NCBI GenBank assembly: GCA_024434165.1
Contig: QMIW01000022.1
Location: forward strand, 27,692 to 91,691
Origin: Chloroflexota bacterium
GTDB lineage: Bacteria > Chloroflexota > Anaerolineae > Anaerolineales > Villigracilaceae
Reading direction: 5' to 3'
Length of the DNA: 64,000 bases
The first letter of the stretch is position 1, and each line of letters opens with the position of its first letter. The notes under the pieces are model-generated. The model made no database searches. It had not been told where the DNA came from and was given only the letters and a program-made list of their open reading frames with translations. This document shows positions 25,478 to 34,997 of the stretch, one piece after another. The position numbers and the translations under genes were made by a program.

Positions 25478-26346
25478 ATTTTCAAAACAAGACGCAAGCC
25501 ATCGCTTCGTATTTGATTCGACACGACGACGGAGCGATCCTGGTCGAAAGCGGACCCGCTTCGACTCTTCCCGCGCTCGAAGCTGCTCTTGCAAAAGAAG
25601 GCTTGTCTCCCCGGCACATTACCCACGTCCTGCTCACGCACATTCACCTGGACCACGCCGGCGCGGCGGGATGGCTCTCGCGGCAGGGTGCGGAAATTTA
25701 CGTCCACCCCAACGGAGCGCCCCACCTTTTGAACCCCGAAAAACTGATCGCCAGCGCCGCGCGCATTTACGGCGATAGAATGGATACGCTCTGGGGCGGG
25801 GTGCTGCCTGTGGTGCAGAGTCAACTCAAAGTCCCGAACGATGCGGAGGAGATCGTCATCGGCAGACTGCGCTTCCTGCCTGTCAATACGCCCGGTCATG
25901 CCGAACATCATTTCGCCTATCTCTTTGAAGACGTTTGCTTTTCGGGCGATGTGGGCGGGGTGCGGATTCCGGGATATGCCTACCTGCGCGCACCGATGCC
26001 GCCGCCGGAACTGCATTTCGGACGCTGGCGCGAAAGCCTGGCGCGGCTGCGTTCGCTGAAATTTGCCCGCATTGCGCCGACCCACTTTGGAGTTTTCGAC
26101 GACCCGGCGTGGCAGATTGACGAATTGGATAAAACGCTCGCCGCCACCGAAAAATGGCTGGAAGGCGTGATGGCGTCCGGCCCGTCCATCGAGGAACTGC
26201 GCGGGCATTTCACCGATTGGATGAACAACGAAGCGAAGGAAAAAGGCTTGAGCGAGGATGTGCTGCGCGCTTATTCGCTTTCGAACCCGGTTGGGATGAG
26301 CGCCGACGGGTTGATGCGCTATTGGAAGAAGTTTAGAAGCGGGTAG
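25444..26346 (+). CDS. MBL-fold metallo-hydrolase
   Basis: 300 residues. Metal-binding motif THIHLDHAG near residues 65-73, a second His in NTPGHAEHH, Asp in CFSGDVGG and a final His in IAPTHFG match the metallo-beta-lactamase superfamily. The C-terminal 90 residues form a helical extension (KTLAATEKWLEGV). Such enzymes hydrolyse thioesters, lactones or phosphoesters; the substrate is unknown. It overlaps the DUF58 gene by 34 bases, indicating coexpression. Confidence 0.85.
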   Translation: MANTGILTIDLNFQNKTQAIASYLIRHDDGAILVESGPASTLPALEAALAKEGLSPRHITHVLLTHIHLDHAGAAGWLSRQGAEIYVHPNGAPHLLNPEKLIASAARIYGDRMDTLWGGVLPVVQSQLKVPNDAEEIVIGRLRFLPVNTPGHAEHHFAYLFEDVCFSGDVGGVRIPGYAYLRAPMPPPELHFGRWRESLARLRSLKFARIAPTHFGVFDDPAWQIDELDKTLAATEKWLEGVMASGPSIEELRGHFTDWMNNEAKEKGLSEDVLRAYSLSNPVGMSADGLMRYWKKFRSG

Positions 26347-26348
26347 GT

Positions 26349-26528
26349 GTACCGCAAAATTTATTTTGCCTGCCTCCCGCAAAATTCTCTACCGTACATA
26401 ACAACGCTCGCGCCGCCGTCTCGGCGGCGATTTCCGGGGGCATCTTGCACCCAGGACAGCGCAAGGAGTAATTTCGGATTTTGCTCTTATTTGTACGGTA
26501 GAGAAGCGCAAGATAAATCTTGCAGTAC
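26349..26528. repeat. 180-bp palindromic (MITE-like) element
   Basis: Terminal segments 26349-26369 and 26508-26528 are inverted copies (18 of 21 bases), and inner segments 26385-26401 and 26487-26505 are inverted copies containing TCTCTACCGTACA. Each end is itself a near-palindrome (GCAAAATTTATTTTGC). The centre has a GC-rich hairpin. No open reading frame is convincing. It fills the gap before argF. Confidence 0.65.
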
Positions 26529-26622
26529 TGCTGGATAAAGTAATTTGTCATGTGAAAGGTGTGATGCTTGAAACCTGCCAAAACAGGTCAAAGCGAATAT
26601 ACTCTCAATTCAAGGAGCGAAT

Positions 26623-27549
26623 ATGAAGGACTTTCTTGCCATCTCCGATTATTCTTCGGAGGAAATTCAGGACCTGCTCGACCTCGCGGTCAAACTTAAA
26701 AAGCAATACTTCAAAAGCGGGAACAAGCCGATCTTCAAAGGCAAGGTGCTGGGGATGATCTTCCAAAAACCCAGCCTGCGCACCCGCGTTTCGTTCGATA
26801 TGGCGATGCGGCACTGCGGCGGCGACGCGCTTTATCTTTCCCCCAATGAGATCGGTTTGGGCAAGCGCGAATCCATTGCGGATGTGGCGCGCGTGATGTC
26901 GGGCTACGTTCAGGCGTTGATGGCGCGCGTGTTCGACCACGAGCATGTGCTGGAACTGGCGCGCTGGGCGGAGGTCCCTGTGATCAACGGCTTGAGTGAT
27001 TACAACCATCCCTGCCAGGGCATGGCAGACGCGCTGACCATTGTCGAGAAGTTCGGCGCGAAATCGAAGGGCTTGAACGTGGCGTATGTGGGCGACGGCA
27101 ACAACGTGGCGGTCTCGCTGATGCACGTCTCTGCGCAGCTTGGCTGGAACTTTACGATTGCCAGCCCCGAAGGGTACGACATTACCCCGAAGGCAGTGGA
27201 GATCGGGCGAAAGATCGCCGAAAAGACCAAAAGCAAATTGACCTTCCTGCGCGACCCGCACGAAGCCGTGAAGAATGCGCATGTGATTTATACCGATACC
27301 TGGACCAGCATGGGGCAGGAGGAGGAAGCCGCGAAGCGCGAGAAGGTCTTTCCGCCGTATCAGGTCAACGCACAACTCGTCCGCGAGGCGGATAAGGACG
27401 TGATTGTGATGCACTGCCTCCCGGCGCACCGCAACCACGAATTGACCGACGAAGTGGCGGATGGTCCGCATTCGGTCATCTTCCAGCAGGCGCACAACCG
27501 CCTGCACGCGCAGAAGGCGATTTTGGCACGGTTGTTTGGCGTTGGATAA
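26623..27549 (+). CDS. argF: Ornithine carbamoyltransferase
   Basis: 308 residues, the normal length. The carbamoyl-phosphate site PSLRTRVSF lies near 50-58. The ornithine domain has NHPCQGMAD (HPCQ) and the signature MHCLPAHR. It makes citrulline from ornithine and carbamoyl phosphate, or runs the reverse in catabolism, in the cytoplasm. AAGGAG is well placed before the ATG. Downstream lie ornithine aminotransferase and alanine dehydrogenase genes in the same direction, so ornithine can be routed either way. Confidence 0.95.
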   Translation: MKDFLAISDYSSEEIQDLLDLAVKLKKQYFKSGNKPIFKGKVLGMIFQKPSLRTRVSFDMAMRHCGGDALYLSPNEIGLGKRESIADVARVMSGYVQALMARVFDHEHVLELARWAEVPVINGLSDYNHPCQGMADALTIVEKFGAKSKGLNVAYVGDGNNVAVSLMHVSAQLGWNFTIASPEGYDITPKAVEIGRKIAEKTKSKLTFLRDPHEAVKNAHVIYTDTWTSMGQEEEAAKREKVFPPYQVNAQLVREADKDVIVMHCLPAHRNHELTDEVADGPHSVIFQQAHNRLHAQKAILARLFGVG

Positions 27550-27551
27550 AT

Positions 27552-27614
27552 GTCACCGCGAGGAACGAAGCGGTCTCCTGTAATATAGAGATTGCTTCGC
27601 TGCGCCCGCGATGA
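27552..27614. repeat. Dispersed palindromic repeat
   Basis: GTCACCGCGAGGAACGAAGC at the left and CGCTGCGCCCGCGATGACA at the right are near-inverted copies flanking GATTGCTTCG. A related copy lies at 59969-60050. The type is widespread in bacterial intergenic regions. Confidence 0.6.
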
Positions 27615-27633
27615 CATAAATAAAGGTGAATTC

Positions 27634-28836
27634 ATGAAAACTCAGGACTTTATCGAAATTGAAGAGCAGTACGGCGCGCATAATTACCATCCCCTCGATG
27701 TCGTCATCGAAAAGGCGGAAGGGGTGTGGGTCTACGACGTGGAGGGGAGGAAATATCTCGATTGTCTCTCCGCGTATTCGGCGGTGAATCAAGGACACGT
27801 CCACCCCGAAATATTGAAGGCATTGCTCGAACAGGCGAAAAAGGTCACGCTTACCTCGCGTGCGTTCCGCAACGACCAGCTGCCCATGCTTTACAAGGAA
27901 CTTTCCGAGATGAGCGGCTACGAAATATCCCTGCCGATGAACTCGGGCGCCGAAGCCGTCGAAACGGCGGTCAAACTCGCGCGCAAGTGGGCGTACCAGG
28001 TCAAGAAGGTGCCGCGCCATCAGGCGGAGATCATCGTCGCGGGCAACAACTTCCACGGACGTACCGTCACCATCGTCTCGTTCTCCACCGAGCCTTCCTA
28101 CCGCGACGATTTCGGTCCATTCACGCCCGGCTTTGTGGTGGTGGAATACGGCGACGCCTCAGCCGTCGAAAAAGCCATCACGCCCAACACGGCGGCGGTC
28201 CTGCTGGAGCCGATTCAAGGCGAAGCGGGAGTGATCGTTCCGCCTGCGGGATATTTGAAGGCGGTCGCTGAAATCTGCCGGAAGAACAACGTGCTCTTCA
28301 TTGCGGATGAAATTCAAACGGGTCTCGGCCGGACCGGGAAGTTGTTCGCCGCCCAGCATGACGGCGTCCGCGCGGACATCACCATCGTGGGCAAGGCGCT
28401 TTCCGGCGGGTTTTACCCCGTCTCTGCCATTCTTGCGGATAAGGCAGTGCTGGGGTTGTTCCAACCCGGGGAACACGGCTCGACCTTCGGGGGCAACCCG
28501 CTGGCGGCGGCGGTGGCGCGCGCTTCGCTGCGCGTCCTGCGCGAAGAAAAACTCGCCGAGCGTTCGGCGGAATTGGGCGAATACTTCATCGAGCAGTTGA
28601 GCGAGATCACCAGTCCGCATGTGAAAGAGGTGCGCGGAAAAGGTCTGCTGATCGGCGTGGAGCTCAAGCCGGAGGCGGGCGGCGCGCGCCGTTTCTGTGA
28701 GGCGTTGAAGTCGAAAGGCATCCTTGCCAAGGAGACGCACGATAATGTCATCCGCTTTGCGCCGCCGCTGGTCATTGATAAAGAAACGATAGATTGGGCG
28801 CTCCCATCCATTCGGGAAACGCTCAACATGACGTAG
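27634..28836 (+). CDS. rocD: Ornithine aminotransferase
   Basis: 400 residues, class III PLP aminotransferase. [17 protein letters not shown] binds the PLP phosphate, [15 protein letters not shown] holds the PLP-ring Asp, and [13 protein letters not shown] carries the Schiff-base lysine; [15 protein letters not shown] is the ornithine aminotransferase-like substrate region. It converts ornithine and 2-oxoglutarate to glutamate semialdehyde and glutamate. The ATG at 27634 has AAGGTG upstream; the longer open frame begins inside the dispersed repeat. Confidence 0.93.
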   Translation: MKTQDFIEIEEQYGAHNYHPLDVVIEKAEGVWVYDVEGRKYLDCLSAYSAVNQGHVHPEILKALLEQAKKVTLTSRAFRNDQLPMLYKELSEMSGYEISLPMNSGAEAVETAVKLARKWAYQVKKVPRHQAEIIVAGNNFHGRTVTIVSFSTEPSYRDDFGPFTPGFVVVEYGDASAVEKAITPNTAAVLLEPIQGEAGVIVPPAGYLKAVAEICRKNNVLFIADEIQTGLGRTGKLFAAQHDGVRADITIVGKALSGGFYPVSAILADKAVLGLFQPGEHGSTFGGNPLAAAVARASLRVLREEKLAERSAELGEYFIEQLSEITSPHVKEVRGKGLLIGVELKPEAGGARRFCEALKSKGILAKETHDNVIRFAPPLVIDKETIDWALPSIRETLNMT

Positions 28837-28864
28837 TTTGAATTCGGAAATCGGGGGATGTCTG

Positions 28865-28917
28865 CCTGTTTACCTGTGTACTTGTTATACCCGTAAATAA
28901 GTAGACAGGGAAACAGG
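28865..28917. repeat. 22-bp imperfect inverted repeat
   Basis: 28865-28886 and 28896-28917 pair at about 19 of 22 positions around a nine-base loop, followed by TATTTTTATGG. It lies between rocD and ald and could attenuate or terminate, though it overlaps the region just before the ald ribosome site (GGAGG). Confidence 0.6.
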
Positions 28918-28935
28918 TATTTTTATGGAGGCACC

Positions 28936-30018
28936 ATGTACATTGGAATACCCAAAGAAAGCAGACCTTTTGAATACCGGGTTGGGTTGTCCCCGGCGGG
29001 GGTGGAGATTCTCTCTCAAAACGGGCATCAGGTCTTCGTCCAGCATGATGCGGGCAAGGAGGCGGGCTTCAGCGACGAGGATTACGAAAAGGCGGGGGCG
29101 CGCCTCGTCTATAACGCCGAGGAAGCCATCGCCCGCGCCGACCTGTTGTTGAAGGTTGCCCGCCCCACGCAGGAGGAACTGGACTGGCTGCGTCCCGGTA
29201 CGACCCTGGCGGGTTTCCTGCACCTGGCTTCGGCGAGCCAGGATAAGATTGACCTGCTGCTCGAAAAGAAAATCACTTCCATTGCGTATGAGCAGATTCA
29301 AGCGCCCGACGGCTCGCTTCCCGTCCTGCGCCCGTTCAGCCAGATCGGCGGCGCGATGGCGGCGCAGATCGCGGCGCGGCTGCTCCAAAACAACTGGGGC
29401 GGGAAGGGCATCCTGATGGGCGGCGTGCCGGGCGTTCCGCCGGCGGAGATCGTCATTCTGGGCGCGGGCGTGGTCGGCACGTATGCCACCCAAATGTGCC
29501 TGGGCATGGGCGCGCATGTGACGGTCATTGACCATAACCTTGCCGCGCTTCAACGATTGTGGGATCGTTTTCCGTCCATCGTCACGAAGATCTCGACCAG
29601 GCGAAACATCGAACGTTCGGTGGCATACGCGGATGTGCTCATCGGCGCGGTGCTGACGCCGGGTCAGCGCGCGCCGATTCTGGTCACGCGCGAAATGGTG
29701 CGTTCGATGAAGCCGCGTTCCGTCATCATGGACATCAGCATTGACGAGGGCGGGTGTGTCGAAACATCGCGTCCGACCACGCACGAGCATCCGGTATACA
29801 TCGAAGAGGGCATGCTGCACTATTGCGTGCCAAACATGCCCGGCGCGGTGGCGCGCACAGCCACGCATGCCTTTGTGAATTCAGCCATGCCCTACATCAC
29901 GGAAATTGCCGCGCTCGGCGCGGATGCGATCCTGGGCGACCCATCTCTCGAACCGGCGGTCAATACGCATAACGGCAAACTCCACAACCTGGTTCGCCTG
30001 AACGCGAGGGAGGCTTAG
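28936..30018 (+). CDS. ald: Alanine dehydrogenase
   Basis: 360 residues. Substrate residues of the family are present: Arg15, Lys73 (LLLKVARP) and His96 (GFLHLAS). The NAD-binding loop is ILGAGVVGTYA. The long C-terminal signature GGCVETSRPTTHEHP followed by HYCVPNMPGAVARTAT is diagnostic. It interconverts alanine and pyruvate with NAD. Next to ornithine genes and a CoA-transferase, it fits amino-acid catabolism. GGAGG lies seven bases before the ATG. Confidence 0.94.
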   Translation: MYIGIPKESRPFEYRVGLSPAGVEILSQNGHQVFVQHDAGKEAGFSDEDYEKAGARLVYNAEEAIARADLLLKVARPTQEELDWLRPGTTLAGFLHLASASQDKIDLLLEKKITSIAYEQIQAPDGSLPVLRPFSQIGGAMAAQIAARLLQNNWGGKGILMGGVPGVPPAEIVILGAGVVGTYATQMCLGMGAHVTVIDHNLAALQRLWDRFPSIVTKISTRRNIERSVAYADVLIGAVLTPGQRAPILVTREMVRSMKPRSVIMDISIDEGGCVETSRPTTHEHPVYIEEGMLHYCVPNMPGAVARTATHAFVNSAMPYITEIAALGADAILGDPSLEPAVNTHNGKLHNLVRLNAREA

Positions 30019-30019
30019 G

Positions 30020-31333
30020 ATGACGACTGCGCCGAGTATTTACCAATCCCGTGTGACCACCGCAGAAGAAGCGGTGAAGGTGATCAAATCGGGGAATCGC
30101 GTCTTCCTGACCGGCAACGTTTCCGTCCCGCAGACGCTTCTGGCGGCGCTGGTCAAACACGCGCCCAACGTGCAGGACGTGGAAATCTGCCAGGCGCTGA
30201 CGGTGGGTCCCGCCGATTACGTCGCCCCGGAGATGGAAGGCCGCCTGCGCGTGAATTCCATGTTCATCAGCGCCAACATCCGCAAGGCGGTTCACGAAGG
30301 CCGCGCGGACTTTACGCCGGTTTTGCTTTCAGAATTTCCGCTGCTGTTCAAGCGCGGCATTCTGCCGGTGGATGTGGCGCTCATTCACGTCTCCACACCG
30401 GATGAGCATGGGTTTTGCAGTCTTGGTGTGGAAGTGGGGCTGACCAAATCCGCCGCGGAGTCGGCGAAGGTGATCGTTGCCGAGGTCAACGAACAAATGC
30501 CGCGCACGCTGGGCGATTCGTTCATTCACGTCAGCCGGCTGACCCATATCGTGCCCGTCAACTACCCGATTCCCGAACATAAAATGACCGAAGAAGGGGA
30601 TGCCGAAATCGTCCAAAAGATCGCCGGTCACGTCGCTTCGTTGATCCCGGACGGCGCGACCATGCAGCTGGGAATCGGCTCCATCCCCGATGCGGTGTTG
30701 AAATTCCTTTCGGATAAAAAAGACCTGGGCATCCACACCGAATTGTTCTCCGACGGCGTGATCGAACTGGTCAACGCCGGCGTGCTGACCAATGCCCGCA
30801 AATCGCTTCACCCCGGCAAGATCGTGGCAGGTTTCATCCTCGGCACCGGCAGGCTCTACAACTGGGTGAACGACAACCCAATGGTCGAAATGCACCGCAC
30901 AGAGTACGTCAACGACCCATTCGTCATCGCGCAGAACGACCGCATGGTGGCGGTCAACTCCGCCATCGAAGTGGATCTGACCGGTCAGGTCTGCGCCGAC
31001 AGCATCGGACCGAAACTGTACAGCGGCGTAGGCGGTCAGCTGGATTTCATCTATGGCGCATCCCGTTCAAAGGACGGCGTTCCGATCATCGCCCTGCCGA
31101 GCACAGCCGCCATGCGGGACGGGACGCAGATCAGCAAGATTACCGCCATGCTCAAACACGGCGCAGGCGTGGTCACCACCCGCAACCACGTCCGTTTTGT
31201 GGTGACGGAATACGGTGTCGCCGATCTCTACGGCAGGACCATCCGCCAGCGCGCGCAAGCCCTGATCAAGGTCGCGCATCCGCAATTCCGCGATGAGTTG
31301 ACCCGGCAGGCAAGAGAACTCCACTACCTGTAA
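30020..31333 (+). CDS. Acetyl-CoA hydrolase/transferase family protein (4-hydroxybutyrate CoA-transferase-like)
   Basis: 437 residues with both halves of the family: N-terminal GNVSVPQTLLAALVKHAPNV and C-terminal MQLGIGSIPDAVLKFL, HTELFSDGVIEL, QVCADSIGPKLYSGVGGQ and the signature VTEYGVADLYGRTIRQRAQAL. It moves CoA between acids such as acetate and butyrate or 4-hydroxybutyrate. Only one base separates it from ald, so the two are cotranscribed. The exact acyl substrate cannot be assigned. A terminator follows. Confidence 0.9.
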   Translation: MTTAPSIYQSRVTTAEEAVKVIKSGNRVFLTGNVSVPQTLLAALVKHAPNVQDVEICQALTVGPADYVAPEMEGRLRVNSMFISANIRKAVHEGRADFTPVLLSEFPLLFKRGILPVDVALIHVSTPDEHGFCSLGVEVGLTKSAAESAKVIVAEVNEQMPRTLGDSFIHVSRLTHIVPVNYPIPEHKMTEEGDAEIVQKIAGHVASLIPDGATMQLGIGSIPDAVLKFLSDKKDLGIHTELFSDGVIELVNAGVLTNARKSLHPGKIVAGFILGTGRLYNWVNDNPMVEMHRTEYVNDPFVIAQNDRMVAVNSAIEVDLTGQVCADSIGPKLYSGVGGQLDFIYGASRSKDGVPIIALPSTAAMRDGTQISKITAMLKHGAGVVTTRNHVRFVVTEYGVADLYGRTIRQRAQALIKVAHPQFRDELTRQARELHYL

Positions 31334-31343
31334 AAAGCCCGGT

Positions 31344-31380
31344 AAAGGCGCGGAGGCATTCGTAACTCCGCGCCTTTTTT
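31344..31380 (+). terminator. Terminator after the ald/CoA-transferase operon
   Basis: A 12-bp stem (31344-31355 with 31366-31377) with a ten-base loop and a T run. Confidence 0.88.
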
Positions 31381-31551
31381 GTTGTTAACCTGATAATAAT
31401 CAACCCCGGCTTGACATTCTCCCGGTTTTTCCCTATCATCAGGGCGTTTTACCTGGGAACCCCCGGCAGAGTATCGCCAGACCGTATTCCATCCCTTTTA
31501 TCACCCCGCCATACTTCGGCTCGGCTTTTTGGGTATATATCCTTCTCGTTG

Positions 31552-31579
31552 TTGACTTTCCGTTGACACGGATTAGACT
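31552..31579 (+). promoter_or_regulatory. Putative pyk promoter
   Basis: TTGACT (31552-31557) and TAGACT (31574-31579), 16 bases apart, lie 26 bases upstream of the pyk ATG. A second TTGACA at 31563 lacks a partner. Confidence 0.4.
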
Positions 31580-31604
31580 ATTTATTGACAGGAAATGATA
31601 ATCA

Positions 31605-33086
31605 ATGCGTAACACAAAGATTGTTGCCACCATCGGGCCCGCATCCGACTCGGAACAGGCGCTCGAGGCTCTCATTCGATCGGGGATGAACGTCGCCCGC
31701 CTGAATTTTTCACATGGCACTCACGAACAGCATGCCCTGCGGGTGGCTGCCATTCGGAACGTTTCGGAAAAACTCGGCGTACCGGTCGGAATCCTGCAGG
31801 ATTTGCAGGGACCGAAAATCCGCGTGGGGAAACTCGAAAACCCGCTTCAACTCTCGGTGGGTGAGGACGTTTGTTTGTACGCGACCCAGGATGAACCGCC
31901 TAAAAACGGCTGCCAGTTGATACCGGTGGACTTTCGGGAGCTGTTCGACTCCGTTCAGGTTGGCGATAAGTTGCTGCTCGACGACGGGCGTCTCGCCCTG
32001 GAGGTGATCTCCGCCGAGGGGCGCGTCGTTCACGCCAATGTGCTGGTGGGCGGCACGCTGTTTTCCCACAAGGGCATCAACCTGCCCGGCGTGAAACTCC
32101 GCATTGCCGGGTTCACCGAAAAGGATAAAGCCGACCTCGCCTTTGGCATCTCCCAGGGCGTGGACGCGGTTGCGATTTCCTTCGTCCGCAGCGCCGAGGA
32201 TGTAAAGACCGTCCGCGCGGCAATCGAGGAATTTTCGAAAGACAAACACACACCGCTCCTGATCGCCAAATTGGAAAAACCCGAAGCCCTCAACGAACTC
32301 GAAGCCATCCTCGACGTGGTGGACGGCGTGATGGTCGCGCGCGGCGATCTCGGCGTGGAACTCCCGCCGGAGCGCGTCCCGCCGCTGCAGAAGATGATCA
32401 TCCGCGCTGCAAACGCGCGCGCAAAGCTGGTTATCACCGCCACTCAAATGCTCGAGTCCATGATTCAGAATCCGCTCCCCACGCGCGCCGAAGCGTCCGA
32501 TGTCGCCAACGCCGTCTTCGACGGCACCGATGCGGTCATGCTCTCCGCAGAGACGGCTTCGGGAGAATATCCCGGCGAAGCGGTTGCCATGATGGCGCGC
32601 ATCGTGCTGGAAGCCGAGTCGCACTACATCGAGTGGGGCAGCCGTCAGGATGGCAGGGCAGGCTTGGGCGAGAGCGATGCGGCATCCATGGCGCGGGCGG
32701 CAAATGCGCTGGCGGTGGATCCCGAAGTCCGCGCGGTTGCCGTCTTCACCATGCAGGGGCGCTCCGCCTGGCTCATGTCCAAAGCGCGTCCGGCGAAGCG
32801 CATCCTTGCCTTCACGCCGCGAAAGGAAACCTGCCGGCAGCTGGCGTTCCTGTGGGGCGTTCAGCCGCACCTCATCAAATACGCCAATACGCTGGACGAT
32901 ATGCTCTCCGATGTGGATGCCGCCCTGTTGAAATCCGGCATTCAACCCGGTCAACAGGTTGTGTTGATTTGCGGTTATCCCATCGGTGAACAGCGCCCGC
33001 CGAACATGGCGCTGCTTCACACCGTGGGCAGCCAGCCCACCGTGAGCCTCGCCCGAAAATTGGCGGAAAAGAACGTCAAACCATAA
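31605..33086 (+). CDS. pyk: Pyruvate kinase
   Basis: 493 residues, the usual length with A, B and C domains. MRNTKIVATIGPAS opens the barrel, NVARLNFSHGTHEQH binds nucleotide and metal, LLIAKLEKPEAL holds the catalytic lysine, and VMVARGDLGVELPPERVPPLQK is the signature region. VDGVMVARGD and MLSAETASGEYP are present. It converts PEP and ADP to pyruvate and ATP. There is no extra C-terminal phosphohistidine domain. Monocistronic, between a terminator and a terminator. Confidence 0.96.
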   Translation: MRNTKIVATIGPASDSEQALEALIRSGMNVARLNFSHGTHEQHALRVAAIRNVSEKLGVPVGILQDLQGPKIRVGKLENPLQLSVGEDVCLYATQDEPPKNGCQLIPVDFRELFDSVQVGDKLLLDDGRLALEVISAEGRVVHANVLVGGTLFSHKGINLPGVKLRIAGFTEKDKADLAFGISQGVDAVAISFVRSAEDVKTVRAAIEEFSKDKHTPLLIAKLEKPEALNELEAILDVVDGVMVARGDLGVELPPERVPPLQKMIIRAANARAKLVITATQMLESMIQNPLPTRAEASDVANAVFDGTDAVMLSAETASGEYPGEAVAMMARIVLEAESHYIEWGSRQDGRAGLGESDAASMARAANALAVDPEVRAVAVFTMQGRSAWLMSKARPAKRILAFTPRKETCRQLAFLWGVQPHLIKYANTLDDMLSDVDAALLKSGIQPGQQVVLICGYPIGEQRPPNMALLHTVGSQPTVSLARKLAEKNVKP

Positions 33087-33132
33087 TTTGGAATTTCCGC
33101 ACTTTGGATTTTTCTCCCCTCATACCGAATCC

Positions 33133-33173
33133 AGGCGGATGCAGTCTCCCGCCCGGCTGCATCCGCCTCTTTC
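33133..33173 (+). terminator. Terminator after pyk
   Basis: A 12-bp GC-rich stem (33133-33144 with 33157-33168) and the tail CTTTCCT. The T run is weak. A convergent gene follows. Confidence 0.65.
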
Positions 33174-33208
33174 CTGACCGGTACCTGCTTCTGTTTTCCG
33201 ACGGCGGG

Positions 33209-34099
33209 TCACTCGCTTGAAGCGATTACGATCCCAATCCCGATCAGCACACCGCCTGCCAGAAACAACGGGGTGATTTCTTCGGCGAGGAAAAACCAGC
33301 CGAGCAGTGCGCCAACCACCGGCTGGGCGAAGAACGTCAGCGACGCAACCGCGGCGGGCAGCTCTGCGAAGGCGTAATTCCAAAGGAACATCGCCGCCGC
33401 AGTGGAGATGATTCCCAAAAACAAAAGCCCGCCGGCGATTCCCAGTGTGATCTCGCCGACGCCCTGTGAGTTGACCTCCCAAATTCCAAACAAAACGCTG
33501 GACGGCACGCCGCCCAACAGCATGATCGTACTGGACGCGAGCAGGTCTGTGGATTTGGATATCCTGCGCACCAGCACCGAGTACAGCGCCCAGGTCAGCG
33601 CCGCGGCGAGCAGGCTCATATTGCCCCAAAACAGCGGCGGTGAAAGTTCCGCGCTGCGCGGGTCAATCACCGCCAGCACGCCCAGCGTGGAAACGACCAG
33701 CGCAGCGATGCGGCGCGGAGTGGCTTGCTCGCCGAGCAATAACGGCGCGAAGAGCAGCACGAACGCCGGCGTGGCAGACGTGACCAGCGCCCCGTTCGAC
33801 GCCGTGGAAAGTTTCGTCCCGACGAACTGAAAGCCAAGCGAAACCCCATAACCCATGAAGCCCACGAGAAAACTCGCCCAAAAGAATTCCTTTGAGATCG
33901 CCGTCTTTTGTCCCGTCTTTCTGTTGCGGAAGAAAATGACGATGCCCAAAGTCAATGCGCCCATGAGGAGGCGCAGGAGGAGCAGCGAAAATGGCGGGAT
34001 GACCTCCAGCACCACCTTGCTCACCACGTACATCCCGCCCCAAATCGAAGCGGCGGTAAGACCTGCGATCAACCCTGTGACTGTGTGATGTTTTTGCAT
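33209..34099 (-). CDS. EamA/DMT superfamily transporter
   Basis: About 296 residues with ten hydrophobic helices in two EamA repeats (the first about 10-140, the second about 155-295). The second repeat ends SLTFFAQPVVGALLGWFFLAEEITP, a family hallmark. It probably exports a small metabolite such as an amino acid; the substrate is unknown. The ATG at 34099 is chosen over a TTG three codons earlier. A TATAAT box lies eight bases upstream of the ATG and there is no ribosome site, suggesting a leaderless mRNA. Confidence 0.87.
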   Translation of the reverse strand: MQKHHTVTGLIAGLTAASIWGGMYVVSKVVLEVIPPFSLLLLRLLMGALTLGIVIFFRNRKTGQKTAISKEFFWASFLVGFMGYGVSLGFQFVGTKLSTASNGALVTSATPAFVLLFAPLLLGEQATPRRIAALVVSTLGVLAVIDPRSAELSPPLFWGNMSLLAAALTWALYSVLVRRISKSTDLLASSTIMLLGGVPSSVLFGIWEVNSQGVGEITLGIAGGLLFLGIISTAAAMFLWNYAFAELPAAVASLTFFAQPVVGALLGWFFLAEEITPLFLAGGVLIGIGIVIASSE

Positions 34100-34107
34100 A
34101 GCCGCCA

Positions 34108-34113
34108 ATTATA
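34108..34113 (-). promoter_or_regulatory. -10 box, probable leaderless transporter gene
   Basis: TATAAT on the - strand with eight bases to the ATG at 34099. Confidence 0.5.
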
Positions 34114-34128
34114 TCGAAGTGGGGTGCG

Positions 34129-34830
34129 CTACCAGTCGAATATCTTCCCGTCGGGCAATAAACAACAGCCTGTATGTTCCCAGTTCAGGCTCTGAATGAG
34201 GTTCACCACCTGCGGAATGGCTTCTTCCGGCGGGGCTGCATCCCCTGCCATGTTGTTCATGTCGGTTCTGAGATAGCCGGGCCAGAGGGCGACCACAATC
34301 ACGCCCAGCGAGCGCAACTCCAGGGAGAGCATTTTGGTCATTGCATTCAAGGCGTAACGGCTCGCGGTGTAACTATGGTTCTCCGTCCGCTGCAGCTGCG
34401 CGATCGGACGGGTGGGAGCGGTGATGTTTACGATTTTGGGGGAAGCGCTTTTTTGCAGTAAAGGCATCAGTTTCTGGCTGACCATCATGGGCGCTGTCGA
34501 GTTGACCGCAAAGGATTGTCCCAGGGATTCTGGATTTAAATCCGCGAAACCGGCGCTGGGGAAGAATACCCCGGCGTTGTTGATTAAAAGATCGAGTGCG
34601 TCTGTTTCGCGCTGTACCTGTTCCGCCGCCGCTTCAATGGACTTCGAGTCGGTCACGTCCAATGGGACCAGGGTAAGACGGCCGCCATACGTCGTTTTCA
34701 ATGGATGCAGGCGGGCGGCTTCCGCCGGCGCGCGGCACGCCGCAAAAACGCGCCCGCCGCGCGCCAGGTACTCGCGCGTGAAAGCCAGTCCAATTCCCCG
34801 GTTGGCGCCGGTGATGAAAGTAGTAAACAT
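34129..34830 (-). CDS. Short-chain dehydrogenase/reductase, atypical active site
   Basis: 233 residues. The NAD(P) loop TGANRGIGLAF and the NNAG motif (LLINNAGVFF) are normal. The active-site Tyr motif reads YTASR where the family has YxxxK, so the catalytic lysine is replaced by Arg, and the strand that usually carries the catalytic Ser reads VNITAPTRPIA without an obvious Ser. Oxidoreductase activity may be altered or lost. The start at 34830 has AGGAG upstream; the longer frame is rejected. It ends 30 bases before the transporter -10 box, on the same strand. Confidence 0.85.
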   Translation of the reverse strand: MFTTFITGANRGIGLAFTREYLARGGRVFAACRAPAEAARLHPLKTTYGGRLTLVPLDVTDSKSIEAAAEQVQRETDALDLLINNAGVFFPSAGFADLNPESLGQSFAVNSTAPMMVSQKLMPLLQKSASPKIVNITAPTRPIAQLQRTENHSYTASRYALNAMTKMLSLELRSLGVIVVALWPGYLRTDMNNMAGDAAPPEEAIPQVVNLIQSLNWEHTGCCLLPDGKIFDW

Positions 34831-34861
34831 GGATTTCTCCTCTTTTTTATTAAACTGACGA

Positions 34862-34955
34862 TACGCAGTTAAACCCTTTTTACCGCCAAGGCGCCAAGAA
34901 CGCAAGAGAAGAGTAAAAGGTGTAAAAAACTTGGCGTCTTGGCGGTTTACTGCGT
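34862..34955. repeat. Inverted-repeat element upstream of the SDR gene
   Basis: TACCGCCAAGGCGCCAAG (34881-34898) pairs with an inverted copy at 34930-34949, and the outer TACGCAGTTAAACC pairs with GGTTTACTGCGTA. The centre is A-rich. It looks like a dispersed palindromic repeat without coding capacity. Confidence 0.6.
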
Positions 34956-34997
34956 AAGGTGAGTTATTTAACTCAAGTTGCCACCTTCCAAGCCAAA

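Noticed and set aside
31710..33020. 436-residue - strand frame inside pyk
   Set aside because: Antisense to a fully conserved pyruvate kinase; no recognisable motifs.
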